26,454 nt of DNA from Arthrobacter sp. Its GTDB lineage: Bacteria; Actinomycetota; Actinomycetes; Actinomycetales; Micrococcaceae. The position numbers and the translations under genes are program-made. The notes beneath the pieces were generated by a model. The model was not told the origin of the DNA. It searched no databases and worked only from the letters and a program-made list of their open reading frames with translations. Shown here in pieces: positions 1 through 7,485 of this stretch. Location: contig JAODMS010000094.1 of the NCBI GenBank assembly GCA_025464925.1, positions 1 to 26,454 of the forward strand. The letters are read 5' to 3'. Every line of letters starts with the position of its first letter. The stretch's first letter is position 1.

Positions 1-345
1 CCGCACGCGAAACCCCCCGCCCCGCACCGGCCCCCCACACCACCCGGCCACCCGCCGGACCCCGCCACCGCGCAACCCCCCACACCACCCGCCGACCCGC
101 CAGAACACCACAAGGAACCCACCGCAAGACACCACCCACACGCCAACACCAACCAGCCCCCGCCCGATCCTAAAAACCAGAACCACCTAGAGGCGGGGCG
201 GCGGCCGTCCTGACTGCCGTGGCGGCCGTTGGTGGCCCGCCGGGTGAGAATGGCCCGGGGAAGGGCGGCACCGGGGAAATACAGCCGGGCGGTCAGGTGC
301 AGATGCGCCGGACGTCGGGCGCGCCGCAGCGGCGTCGTAAAGATC
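1..345. repeat. C-rich non-coding stretch with a duplicated 26-mer
   Basis: No convincing gene is visible here. The first 180 bases are extremely C-rich and G-poor on the plus strand. They contain a 26-base unit at 31-56 repeated at 76-101 with two mismatches (45-bp period). Past about 190 the composition returns to that of the neighbouring coding DNA. ORFs that start in this stretch run antisense to the carboxypeptidase gene and show no recognisable protein. Two copies without a common spacer do not make a CRISPR array. This may be the 3' flank of a gene lying outside the window. Confidence 0.45.
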
Positions 346-1815
346 CTAGGGTGTCGGCTGGCCGGAGCCGTTGCCGGGTCCGCGTTCCGCCAGGGAGTGC
401 AGGATCTCTGCGGTGGACAGCCCGGCAAAGCCGGCGAGGTGCTCCTCGACGATGCGCAGCTCGCGCCGCAGCTCGGCGGGGGCGCGCTCGGCCAGTGCGT
501 TCACGAACTGACGGGCTTCACCGGCAAATTCCGGTGCCAAAACCGCGCTGTCGTCGGTGACCTGGGCCCCGGCCCCGGCCACCAGGCGAGCAGCGCGCCC
601 GGCGAGGTCAGGGTCCTCCAGTACGACGGTGAGCAATGGAGTCTGGATCCGCTCAAACAAGGCGATCCAGCCCCGGCCTGCTTCGGTGCTGCCCAGCAAT
701 TCGTCCCTGACCCGACGCAAGGCCTGGACCTCCGTGTCGCGGCCAAGCAGTCTCCAGCCGATCAGCTCGATGGAGCAGATGCACTGCTTGACCAGCGCCA
801 GCAGGCCCGACTCTGCCTCGCGCTTGATGGGTTCGGGATTGGCGGGATGGAAGGACTCCGCCACGCTGCCCTGCCACGGGCCGGTCTCGAGGGTAAAGCC
901 GTAGGTCTTGCGCTGCCCGCTGTCCGCAATGTGCCGCGCATAGGCGTAGTCACTGAGCGCCCCCGTGGTCGGATACAGGCCCACACCGGTTTCGCGGGTG
1001 TAGTGGCGGCCGCGCACGTCGGCAATTGCCTGGACCACCCGGTCCCCCACCGTTTCAAACCGCAACAGGTCATGCGCGGTCATGTACTCCGCGTAGCCGG
1101 GGTCGGTAATCGGCTGGCACGTGGCCGCCGGCAACGTGGTGAACCGCTTCGTGGTGTCCCCGGTTTGGGTTGGCGCGTGACCCCAGGGGTGCAGCACGAG
1201 TTCGGAATACGAATGCACATCGGCAAAGCAGTCGATGCTGTGCGCATCGAGCAGGTGCCGGACATTGCGGGTCTCAGGCTCCGAAAAGACGGACGGTCCG
1301 CAATAGATGTCGGCGCACGGGGCGCACGATGTCTGCCCCTCGGTGACGCCCCACAGAAGGTCCGCATTGCGGTTGAGGTCCACCCCGTCGCACGCCGTTC
1401 CCTGGTTGTTGCGGCGGTTCTTGCGCCACAGCCCATCGACCGTCATCACGTGGTGGCGCCCGTCCGGATTGACGCACGGCAGGAGGTACAGATCGATAGC
1501 CTCCAGGATCAGTTTGATATCGCCGGCCGGCCACGTCCGGCCCCCGAGGGCCACATCGTTGCCGCTCAGGTAGCTGGCAACGAGGTCGACCGCCATCTCG
1601 ATGAGCAGGTCAGGGTTCATCAGCTCGCGCGCGTGGGTGCCGCCCACCAGCAGCACCCCCCGGCGGTTCCCCCCGCCGCCGGATCGGAGCCGCAGCGCGT
1701 GGACCGGCCGGCCTTGGACCGAGGACTCCGGCAGCACGAACTGTGAGCAGAGCTGGGGGTACGTCGCGGCCAGTGTGCTGCCAGCGGCGTCGAGTTTGGC
1801 AACTGTGCGGTACAT
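346..1815 (-). CDS. M14-family zinc carboxypeptidase
   Basis: A 489-aa metallo-carboxypeptidase of the M14 family, which removes C-terminal residues using one zinc. The zinc ligands are visible as H61 and E64 in GGTHARELMNP and H201 in DVHSYSE. The substrate-binding arginine is R149 in GVDLNRN, and the general-base glutamate is E310 in YGFTLETGP. The peptidase domain covers roughly residues 1-330; the C-terminal 150 residues are helical and unassigned. There is no signal peptide or propeptide, which is unusual for M14 and suggests a cytoplasmic or non-classically exported enzyme. The start is ATG at 1815, sharing one base with the upstream stop (TGATG), so translation is probably coupled to the 106-aa gene before it. 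The ORF can be extended to 2262, but that would run through the upstream gene in another frame. Family assignment is firm; the substrate is unknown. Confidence 0.9.
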   Translation of the reverse strand: MYRTVAKLDAAGSTLAATYPQLCSQFVLPESSVQGRPVHALRLRSGGGGNRRGVLLVGGTHARELMNPDLLIEMAVDLVASYLSGNDVALGGRTWPAGDIKLILEAIDLYLLPCVNPDGRHHVMTVDGLWRKNRRNNQGTACDGVDLNRNADLLWGVTEGQTSCAPCADIYCGPSVFSEPETRNVRHLLDAHSIDCFADVHSYSELVLHPWGHAPTQTGDTTKRFTTLPAATCQPITDPGYAEYMTAHDLLRFETVGDRVVQAIADVRGRHYTRETGVGLYPTTGALSDYAYARHIADSGQRKTYGFTLETGPWQGSVAESFHPANPEPIKREAESGLLALVKQCICSIELIGWRLLGRDTEVQALRRVRDELLGSTEAGRGWIALFERIQTPLLTVVLEDPDLAGRAARLVAGAGAQVTDDSAVLAPEFAGEARQFVNALAERAPAELRRELRIVEEHLAGFAGLSTAEILHSLAERGPGNGSGQPTP

Positions 1816-2135
1816 CAATCCTGCCCCCCTCGCTCCAAGCCGCGGAGACGTTCGTCGAGCCAAGCGCGGGCTGCGTCGTCGTCCAGAACCAGAGAGGGGT
1901 CCAGTGGACCGGCGGGCGCAGCCTGAACGAGGGTGACCTCGAACCCGCTCTCGACGAGGCGAGCCACCTCGTCCATGTCGACCAGCAGCCGAACACCTCC
2001 GTCGGGGTCGGGTACCCGGTCCATGTCCAGGTCTGCCACACGGCGGGTGTTTATGCTGCCCGCGGCCCCGGGCCGCAGGATTGCCTCGTACCTCGCTTTC
2101 GGCCCATCCGCGGTTTTGGGAACTTTCTCGGCCAC
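1815..2135 (-). CDS. Conserved small protein preceding the M14 carboxypeptidase
   Basis: A 106-aa protein without a recognised family. It is acidic and soluble. The middle (about residues 30-60) reads like a beta-alpha unit with VRLLVDMDEVARLVESGFEV, followed by an acidic C-terminal helix (LDDDAARAWLDERL). The GTG start at 2135 is chosen because a GAGAGG motif lies 9 nt upstream and because third-position G+C falls clearly in the in-frame extension above it. Alternative starts are ATG at 2264 (AAAAGGG 5 nt upstream) and TTG at 2288, but the predicted transcript start near 2273 leaves too little leader for those. It is the first gene of a two-gene operon behind the paired RTAACG promoter and is coupled to the carboxypeptidase by TGATG. 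It could be a regulator, inhibitor or substrate of that enzyme; nothing in the sequence decides. Confidence 0.7.
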   Translation of the reverse strand: MAEKVPKTADGPKARYEAILRPGAAGSINTRRVADLDMDRVPDPDGGVRLLVDMDEVARLVESGFEVTLVQAAPAGPLDPSLVLDDDAARAWLDERLRGLERGGQD

Positions 2136-2279
2136 CTTTACTCGCCTCTCTTCCTGGAAAAGGATGCCACCCGGTAAGCCGAACTGACCACTGCCGGAAC
2201 GGACGGACAACGCTCGCCGACGTGTCGGCGTAGTTTCTGCGGGTGCTTGTCCGGACATCCACATGCCGACCCTTTTAGG

Positions 2280-2311
2280 AACATACAAGGAAGGCGTTAC
2301 AGCGCCGTTAC
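2280..2311 (-). promoter_or_regulatory. Paired RTAACG operator plus -10, ahead of the M14 operon (site A)
   Basis: Read on the minus strand, GTAAC (2311-2307), six bases, GTAAC (2300-2296), ten bases, then TATGTT (2285-2280), a good TAnnnT -10 box. The two direct repeats are 11 bp apart and no TTGACA-like -35 is present, so the repeats occupy the -35 region. The same layout recurs at four other promoters in this window. A transcript would begin near 2273 and leave a leader of about 137 nt before the preferred GTG start. Confidence 0.7.
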
Positions 2312-2412
2312 GCTTTCCACCACGCTCAACTCTGGCTGTGCGGCCGGGGCCTGGCCCGCAGGATGGCGGCCACCCATGGCCAACTCGCCAGATGTCCTTA
2401 CAGGGTTACCGA

Positions 2413-2735
2413 TCAGACAAAGTTGAAGGTAGCGATGACGGGGGCGTGGTCGGATTCGGGGTATCTGCGGTCGACGGCGAAGGCCGCGGCCCTGATGGAA
2501 GAGGGTATATCGGGCCGGTTCGGGGGATAGTGTGCTCGATCGGCACCAGAATGCGCCCGGTCAAGTCCGGGTTTCCGGTGTCCTCCACGTCTCCGTGGAT
2601 GGTCTTGACGGGCACTTCGTCGGGCGCGGCGTTGAAGTCTCCAGCCACGACGATGCACGCGTCCGGTGAAGCCGGACGATCTGCGGCCGCATCAGCCCAA
2701 TCCGCTCATCCAGGGACGGCCTCACCCCGGGCCCG
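2413..2735 (-). pseudogene. Remnant of an endonuclease/exonuclease/phosphatase (DNase I-like) gene
   Basis: Three pieces of a DNase I-fold (EEP superfamily) C-terminus are seen in three different minus-strand frames. The first is LDERIG (about 2696-2713). The second is ACIVVAGDFNAAPDE with the family GDFN motif, continuing to about 2530. The third is YPESDHAPVIATFNF with the SDHxPV catalytic motif, ending at the TGA at 2413-2415. At least two frameshifts are needed to join them. The N-terminal two thirds of a normal EEP protein (usually about 250-300 aa) is absent. No product can be made, so this is decayed cargo between two live genes. Conserved motifs make the family call good; the exact breakpoints are approximate. 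Confidence 0.75.
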
Positions 2736-2867
2736 TCTCATCGAAATTTTCGAGATTAAAGGTCGATACCCGAAACTCTGCCATGTTTATTCTTGCTGCT
2801 TCCTGAAGTCCGCGCCTGATCCCTGATCTCGGAGGGTCAGGCGCGCATGCCGAACTGCGCAGGCCTG

Positions 2868-5045
2868 TCATTGGCGGGCCGACCCGGAGGCTGCTTTGCG
2901 CCGTTTTGTTTTCCCCGGCTGTTCATCACCGGAAGGCTGCGGCTGGCCCGTCTCCGAGACCGGGCTGTCGCCAGCCGGCCGCACATTGACCGTCCGGACC
3001 CCGCTTGCCGCCCCGGACGCGGTGGCGGGAACATTGAGGGACATGTACGGGCGGAAGGTGATATCCGGCGTCGGTTCGGGCAGCCGCAAAATGCGGAGCA
3101 TGACTGACGTCAAGGTGGCAGTGTCCGCGCTGATGCCGGAATGGGACGTGGCACTGCAGCGGCTGGCGGGCGCCGTTTCGCTCGGGGCCCAAATAAAGTC
3201 TGCTTCCACATCCCGTAGGCTCTGCGTAAGACCAGAGCGCTCGACATGGCGCTGCATCCCCAACAACGGTGTCTCGGATTCGCCGCTGGCGTGAGTGCGC
3301 TCAAGGGCGCGGGAAACCAGGTAGAGAATGGACTTCTGGTAGAGGTGGACCCGGCCCGCGCTGACGACGTCGTCAAGTTCCAGGGATTCACTCAGCCCGA
3401 ACGAGACAAAGCGCCCGACCCGCCCGGAGCCAAGGTGCGGTACCACCAAGGCCTCGAAGTCGTCGAGCCGGATGGCCGGGGCGAGCCAGGAGATGGATGC
3501 CACCGGTATGTCCCGTGCAACCAGGCAATTCAGCAGATGCGCTGTGAAGATTGACCCGGCGCTGTGGCCGACCAGGTGTACCTCGAGTTCGCCGTCGGCC
3601 GCTTCTGCGTAGACGCGCAGCCTGTCAGCAAACAGGGAACAACCCGGCAGGTCGGCAGCGCCTGCTCCTGCCGAAGGCGGCCAGACAAGGTGCCCGGGGA
3701 ACTCCTCGGCGGCCGCGGCGGCATTCTCCTTCATCTCGGACCAAATCCAGCCCAGGCGCGATCGCGCAATCTTCTCAACCAGCCGGTCCGCCTGTTCGAC
3801 GAGGTCAAAGCCCAGATTGCCGAAAGGCACTTTGTTTCCGATGGCGTCTTGCAGCTGGTTCACAAGGGTTTCGATTGGACCGCTCTGCCAAGCAAAAGTA
3901 ACCGGATAGACACGGTTCTTCAGCCACCAGTTCAGCTGCGACTGGGCAGTGGTGAGGGCAGCTCCCTCACCGGTAAGTCCTCCATGGGCGTAAAGCACGA
4001 TTCGGCGGGTCCCCGGAATGGCCGCCTGTGAATCCGATCCCGCGCGCCACTCGTCGTGGCTGGTTTTCATACTCTGGAAAATCCAGTCGATTTGGGACGG
4101 CGTGCTGATGAAGCGCCCGTTGGTCGACAGCCGTCCGTTGTTTCCCAGGTTGACAACGTGGCGTTTCAGTTCTTCCAAGTCCGGACCCGGGCCCTGGGAA
4201 ACGACGCCCATCGTCGCCGTTTCGACCTTTGTATTTTTGAGCAGGTTCACGGCGGTGGGGACGCCCGGACGGGCGACCCAGGAGTCAAAGGCGGATTCAA
4301 GCCAGTCTTCGTAGGGCAGCGTAGCAAACCCCCCTTTCCCCCACTCTTCACCCCAACTGTTCTGGACCAGGAAGCCGACGTCGTTGTAGCCCACAATTGA
4401 AAACGCATGCCCGCCCAGCTGTCGAAAATCATGCGGCCGGTCGATCCGGGAATAGGAGGAGCCGTCCTGCCTCTGGACCCACACCGGGTTTATCCATCCG
4501 CTGTGAATCAGCGCGGAAGCTGCCACCGCGTGGAGCTCACTGACCGCCGATTGCATGTCATCTAGGCGGAATGCGTTGACCCGGTAGAAAGCCCCCAGGG
4601 GATGCAGAAGGGCCCTGCGTACCAGTTCAGGATCGAGGTCAATGTCGCGGTCGATGTCGAGTGAAGGCCAGTCATCGGTAGGAAGGACACCGTGGTAATA
4701 CCAGCCTTTAAGTGCTCCACGCAGGGATGAGCCCTGGTCTTCGTCTCCTTCGAACTCATCGTAGCGGCGGGCCATGCGATAGAGCATGTAGGGACTTGCC
4801 CTGATGGGGTCCGGCGCCCTGGCCAGGACGGTGTTGATCATGGCTGCCACGGCATGCCCGGTACACGAGTTGCCCTCCTGCGTCAGAATGAAATGTTCTT
4901 CAGGCCTCGCATCGATGTCTCGGGGAAGGAGTTCGAGGCGGGGACGGTACTCCAGATCGCGCTTGTCGAAAACGTCCGGCATGACATTTAGTTCGAAGGT
5001 CTTCTCCCCCACGTCTACGGTGCTGGACGGGTGGGTTTTGGGCAT
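2868..5045 (-). CDS. Papain-like cysteine protease fused to an alpha/beta hydrolase
   Basis: A 725-aa two-domain enzyme. Residues about 30-265 form a C1 papain-type protease: catalytic C61 in QEGNSCTGHAVA, H213 in LGGHAFSIVGYND, and N229 in VQNSWGEEWGKGGF. Residues about 345-600 form an alpha/beta hydrolase, with strand RRIVLYAHGGL (oxyanion region) and nucleophile elbow GHSAG (S495). The last 100 residues are proline/threonine-rich and basic (GKTKRRK) and look disordered. No signal peptide, propeptide or membrane segment is seen; most secreted papains have a pro-region. Start ATG 5045 has AAAGGG 8 nt upstream; a further upstream in-frame ATG (5108) lacks this. It is transcribed divergently from the haem-enzyme operon and carries the same paired RTAACG promoter. 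Both domain calls are firm; whether the hydrolase is a lipase, esterase or peptidase is not decidable. Confidence 0.88.
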   Translation of the reverse strand: MPKTHPSSTVDVGEKTFELNVMPDVFDKRDLEYRPRLELLPRDIDARPEEHFILTQEGNSCTGHAVAAMINTVLARAPDPIRASPYMLYRMARRYDEFEGDEDQGSSLRGALKGWYYHGVLPTDDWPSLDIDRDIDLDPELVRRALLHPLGAFYRVNAFRLDDMQSAVSELHAVAASALIHSGWINPVWVQRQDGSSYSRIDRPHDFRQLGGHAFSIVGYNDVGFLVQNSWGEEWGKGGFATLPYEDWLESAFDSWVARPGVPTAVNLLKNTKVETATMGVVSQGPGPDLEELKRHVVNLGNNGRLSTNGRFISTPSQIDWIFQSMKTSHDEWRAGSDSQAAIPGTRRIVLYAHGGLTGEGAALTTAQSQLNWWLKNRVYPVTFAWQSGPIETLVNQLQDAIGNKVPFGNLGFDLVEQADRLVEKIARSRLGWIWSEMKENAAAAAEEFPGHLVWPPSAGAGAADLPGCSLFADRLRVYAEAADGELEVHLVGHSAGSIFTAHLLNCLVARDIPVASISWLAPAIRLDDFEALVVPHLGSGRVGRFVSFGLSESLELDDVVSAGRVHLYQKSILYLVSRALERTHASGESETPLLGMQRHVERSGLTQSLRDVEADFIWAPSETAPASRCSATSHSGISADTATLTSVMLRILRLPEPTPDITFRPYMSLNVPATASGAASGVRTVNVRPAGDSPVSETGQPQPSGDEQPGKTKRRKAASGSARQ

Positions 5046-5143
5046 TGTCTTAACCCTTTCAGGAGCGGGTTGCCGTTTAGGGCGCGGCGCCGCCAGCCTG
5101 CCGCGCATTCGGTCGGGTTCATGCTCTTCGGCGTGTAGATGAA

Positions 5144-5175
5144 ATTGTGCCGACGACTCGTTATTGCGGCGTTAC
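5144..5175 (-). promoter_or_regulatory. Paired RTAACG operator plus -10, ahead of the papain-hydrolase gene (site B)
   Basis: On the minus strand, GTAAC (5175-5171), GCCGCA, ATAAC (5164-5160), ten bases, CACAAT (5149-5144). The hexamer is weaker than at the other sites but sits at exactly the same distance. Site C lies on the opposite strand 42 bp away with the identical GCCGCA spacer, so the divergent pair is nearly symmetrical. Confidence 0.6.
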
Positions 5176-5216
5176 AGCCATACATAGTTGCGTCGGAAGG
5201 CCGTCACAGAACCAGG

Positions 5217-5248
5217 ATAACGCCGCAGTAACGGCGGACCGGTTACTT
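5217..5248 (+). promoter_or_regulatory. Paired RTAACG operator plus -10, ahead of the haem-enzyme operon (site C)
   Basis: ATAAC (5217-5221), GCCGCA, GTAAC (5228-5232), ten bases, TTACTT (5243-5248). The start codon of the first operon gene is 64 nt beyond the hexamer. TTACTT is a poor match to TAnnnT, which fits a promoter that needs an activator. Spacing is identical to sites A, B, D and E. Confidence 0.62.
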
Positions 5249-5312
5249 GTATTTGGAGAGGTAGCCACCCTGCCGCACAGGCAGGTTCAGTATCCATTGC
5301 AAGGGAACGGCA

Positions 5313-5681
5313 ATGCCAGGTTCAACTTCCGGCGCGGTAGCGCGGAAAGCACTCGGAGTCATCCGTCTGACCTTCGGAACGGTGGCGCTAACGGCGCCGC
5401 AGGTGCTGATGCACAGGTTTTCCGGCCAGGACGCCGCGGCAGCGACCTACGCCTTCCGTATGTTCGGCGTCAGAACGGTCATCATCGGTCTGGAGCTGCT
5501 CCTACTCAAAGGCGCGGGATTGGAGCGGGCCGTAAACGTCGCACCCATCATCCACGCCAGCGACACCGTGGCGGCCCTCATCGCGGCCCGTTCCGGACAG
5601 TTACCCCAACGCACGGGGGCCATTCTGGTCGCCGTCTCAGCCGTAAATACGGTGTTATCCCTCATCGGCCGCCGACGCTGA
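5313..5681 (+). CDS. Small integral membrane protein, first gene of the haem-enzyme operon
   Basis: A 122-aa protein with about four hydrophobic helices: around residues 16-33, 46-62, 75-92 and 100-118 (TGAILVAVSAVNTVLSLI). Basic residues lie at the end (GRRR) and in the N-terminal tail (residues 11-18). The composition and length resemble the DUF4267-type small membrane proteins, but I cannot assign a function. ATG 5313 is preceded by AAGGGA at a 6-nt gap. It opens the six-gene operon behind site C, with 73 nt to the next gene. A membrane protein leading an operon of haem oxidants may anchor the assembly or protect the membrane; this is inference. Confidence 0.75.
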   Translation: MPGSTSGAVARKALGVIRLTFGTVALTAPQVLMHRFSGQDAAAATYAFRMFGVRTVIIGLELLLLKGAGLERAVNVAPIIHASDTVAALIAARSGQLPQRTGAILVAVSAVNTVLSLIGRRR

Positions 5682-5754
5682 CCCCGGCCGGCCCGCACTT
5701 TGCGGTGCCTGTATCAAGAACATATTCGGAACCACCGCAGGAAGATCGGGACTC

Positions 5755-6207
5755 ATGACGAATGTATCCACGACGACACAAAGGTTGTTGCACACCCCCG
5801 GATCGGAACTGGACGAGCTCTTCGGAAGGTCGCCGGCCGGCCAAATCCCCGTCGGAAACAGTGAGGGAACCGTCCTCTTCGCGCCGGGTTCCGCGGCTGC
5901 GACTCCCGCGGCGTATCTGGTGCGCCTGATCGCCTGGAAGGGCAAAATTTTCGACCCCCGCGCCCAAGCCCTCCGCAACAAGGTGGGGCCGCTGGGCACG
6001 CCGGCCATAGCGGCGACAGTCTATTACGGATCGAGCTGGGTCGACGCTCGGCAAGCGATCGTCCTCGATTACAGCCGCACCTCCCGCGTGGCCCGGTGGA
6101 TCCGGGACGAGATCCGGGAGGTAGCCCCCGGAGTGTTTCTCGGAATCGTCTACTGGAGCAGGCACCGGATTCTGAAATTCGTCCTGGATTTCACCCGGAC
6201 GAAGTGA
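5755..6207 (+). CDS. Conserved 150-aa protein of the peroxidase operon
   Basis: A soluble 150-aa protein. It has an N-terminal motif ELDELFGRSPAGQIPVGNSEG, a central VRLIAWKGKIFDP stretch, and a C-terminal half rich in aromatic and beta-forming residues (SSWVDARQAIVLDYSRTS, then IREVAPGVFLGIVYW). The pattern of a short helix, a GxxxG turn, then a beta-sheet ending in a 'release conditions' type strand recalls the lipid-binding DUF4334-like fold, but this is a visual impression only. A 9-nt gap to the next gene marks tight co-transcription. Given the fatty-acid-oxygenase-like enzyme in the same operon, lipid binding would make sense; this is not shown. Confidence 0.75.
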   Translation: MTNVSTTTQRLLHTPGSELDELFGRSPAGQIPVGNSEGTVLFAPGSAAATPAAYLVRLIAWKGKIFDPRAQALRNKVGPLGTPAIAATVYYGSSWVDARQAIVLDYSRTSRVARWIRDEIREVAPGVFLGIVYWSRHRILKFVLDFTRTK

Positions 6208-6216
6208 GGCAAGCCA

Positions 6217-7485
6217 ATGCCGTACCAGAGTGCGCTGACGGTCCGGGCACCGCTGCGGCCGGGCGTGCCCGCCGAAACCCTGCAGGATCTGGCGCGCCCG
6301 AAGTCCTCCGGACCGCCCGTAACCGCCATCTTTGACCGCCTGCAGAACGTGCATTTCGCTCGGGTCTTCGTGATTCCCGATGCGGAGGACTTAGAGGGCC
6401 CGGCCATCCCGGCGAGCCTGGTCTATGTGGCCGACGTCGATGGTCCGGCCCGTCGGCACCTGCACGACCTGTGCGCGGCCGGCGCGGAATTCACCGATCT
6501 CGTCTTTTGCCTCTGCGAAGGCTATCCGGAGGCTCCGGATGCGCGCTCGAGGCTCACCTGGCTGCGCCGCCACCAGGTTCCAACCGGCGCCTACTACGTC
6601 AACACCGTCGGGCGGGGCGTGCAACAGATCCGCGATGAAGCCCTGCTCCATAAGGTTCTGGAGCACATCCTCGACGAACGCCGGAGTGTGCTCGAGGTCC
6701 TGCGCGCGGCTGAGATCCACCGGGCCCTGCGGGACGAGGTCCGTAGCCGGGCTGACCTGGTTTTTGCGGTCAAAAAGGCCGCAGGACTGCCGTTGCTGCG
6801 ACGGTTCGGCGATCGGGCCCGGCTGGGCGTGGTGCTCCTGCTGCTTATTCTGTTCAGCCCCCTCCTGCTCGTCGCCGTCGGTGCGGGGCTGCTGGCCATC
6901 AGGTGGCGGGAACTGCACGACGCGGTGTCGGCTGAACGGCCGGACCCCGCGGCTGTCCGGGTTCTGCGGGCGCACGAGGATAGAGCCGCAGCCAACCCCT
7001 TCGCCGCAGTCGGGGTAATCAAGGCCGGCCGCCTGCGGCGGGCCAGCACTGTGGCCGCCGTCCGGGCAATCGATGCAGCTGCCCGCCAGGTGTACACCAG
7101 GGGCTCGCTTACGGGCGTCACGACCATTCATTTCGCGCGCTGGGTTTTCCTTGATGAGCACCGGCGGATGGCCTTCCTCAGCATCTATGACGGCAGCCTG
7201 GAGAGCTACATGGACGACTTCATTGACAAGGTCGCCTGGGGCCTGAATGCGGTTTTCAGCAACGGGCAAGGCTATCCGCGTACCCGTTTCCTGGTGCTTG
7301 ACGGGGCACGGGATGAGCAGGCCTTCAAGAATTACCTGCGCCGGCACCAGTTGGCTGTTCCCTTGTCATATGCCGCCTATCCGCAGCTCACAGCGGTCAA
7401 TATCGCAAACAATGCCCGGATCCGGCTAGGGCTGACCCGTGAACTCAATGACGAGGAGGCGCGGCTGTGGCTGGCCCGCCTGTGA
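6217..7485 (+). CDS. Membrane-anchored protein associated with the DyP peroxidase
   Basis: A 422-aa protein made of two soluble halves around one strong transmembrane segment at about residues 203-230 (LGVVLLLLILFSPLLLVAVGA). Each half appears to contain a ferredoxin-like beta-alpha-beta unit. The N-terminal half has FARVFVIPDA and ASLVYVADVDG, and the C-terminal half has IHFARWVFLDEHRRMAFLSIYDGS. These resemble the dimeric alpha/beta-barrel half-domains of DyP peroxidases, but no GxxDG or haem-ligand histidine motif is visible. It overlaps the genuine DyP gene by 19 nt, so translation is coupled. A role as membrane partner or haem/peroxidase scaffold is inferred from position. The family is often seen beside DyP peroxidases from memory; a profile search would decide. 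Confidence 0.75.
   Translation: MPYQSALTVRAPLRPGVPAETLQDLARPKSSGPPVTAIFDRLQNVHFARVFVIPDAEDLEGPAIPASLVYVADVDGPARRHLHDLCAAGAEFTDLVFCLCEGYPEAPDARSRLTWLRRHQVPTGAYYVNTVGRGVQQIRDEALLHKVLEHILDERRSVLEVLRAAEIHRALRDEVRSRADLVFAVKKAAGLPLLRRFGDRARLGVVLLLLILFSPLLLVAVGAGLLAIRWRELHDAVSAERPDPAAVRVLRAHEDRAAANPFAAVGVIKAGRLRRASTVAAVRAIDAAARQVYTRGSLTGVTTIHFARWVFLDEHRRMAFLSIYDGSLESYMDDFIDKVAWGLNAVFSNGQGYPRTRFLVLDGARDEQAFKNYLRRHQLAVPLSYAAYPQLTAVNIANNARIRLGLTRELNDEEARLWLARL

Noticed and set aside
31..101. CRISPR-like repeats in the C-rich left edge
   Set aside because: There are only two units, the 19-nt gap is itself low-complexity, and there are no cas genes.
229..1746. 505-aa plus-strand ORF
   Set aside because: It is fully antisense to the M14 gene, has no family motif or ribosome site, and is expected by chance in high-G+C DNA.
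2136..2288. Longer start for the 106-aa gene (ATG 2264 or TTG 2288)
   Set aside because: The extra codons have lower third-position G+C, and the candidate -10 at 2280-2285 leaves almost no leader for ATG 2264 and lies inside the TTG form. Not fully excluded.
2741..2753. Palindrome TCGAAATTTTCGA
   Set aside because: It is short, isolated, not followed by a U-tract, not repeated elsewhere, and not next to a start codon.
6391..7347. 318-aa minus-strand ORF
   Set aside because: It is antisense to the membrane-anchored operon gene; its composition is that of a shadow frame and it has no ribosome site.
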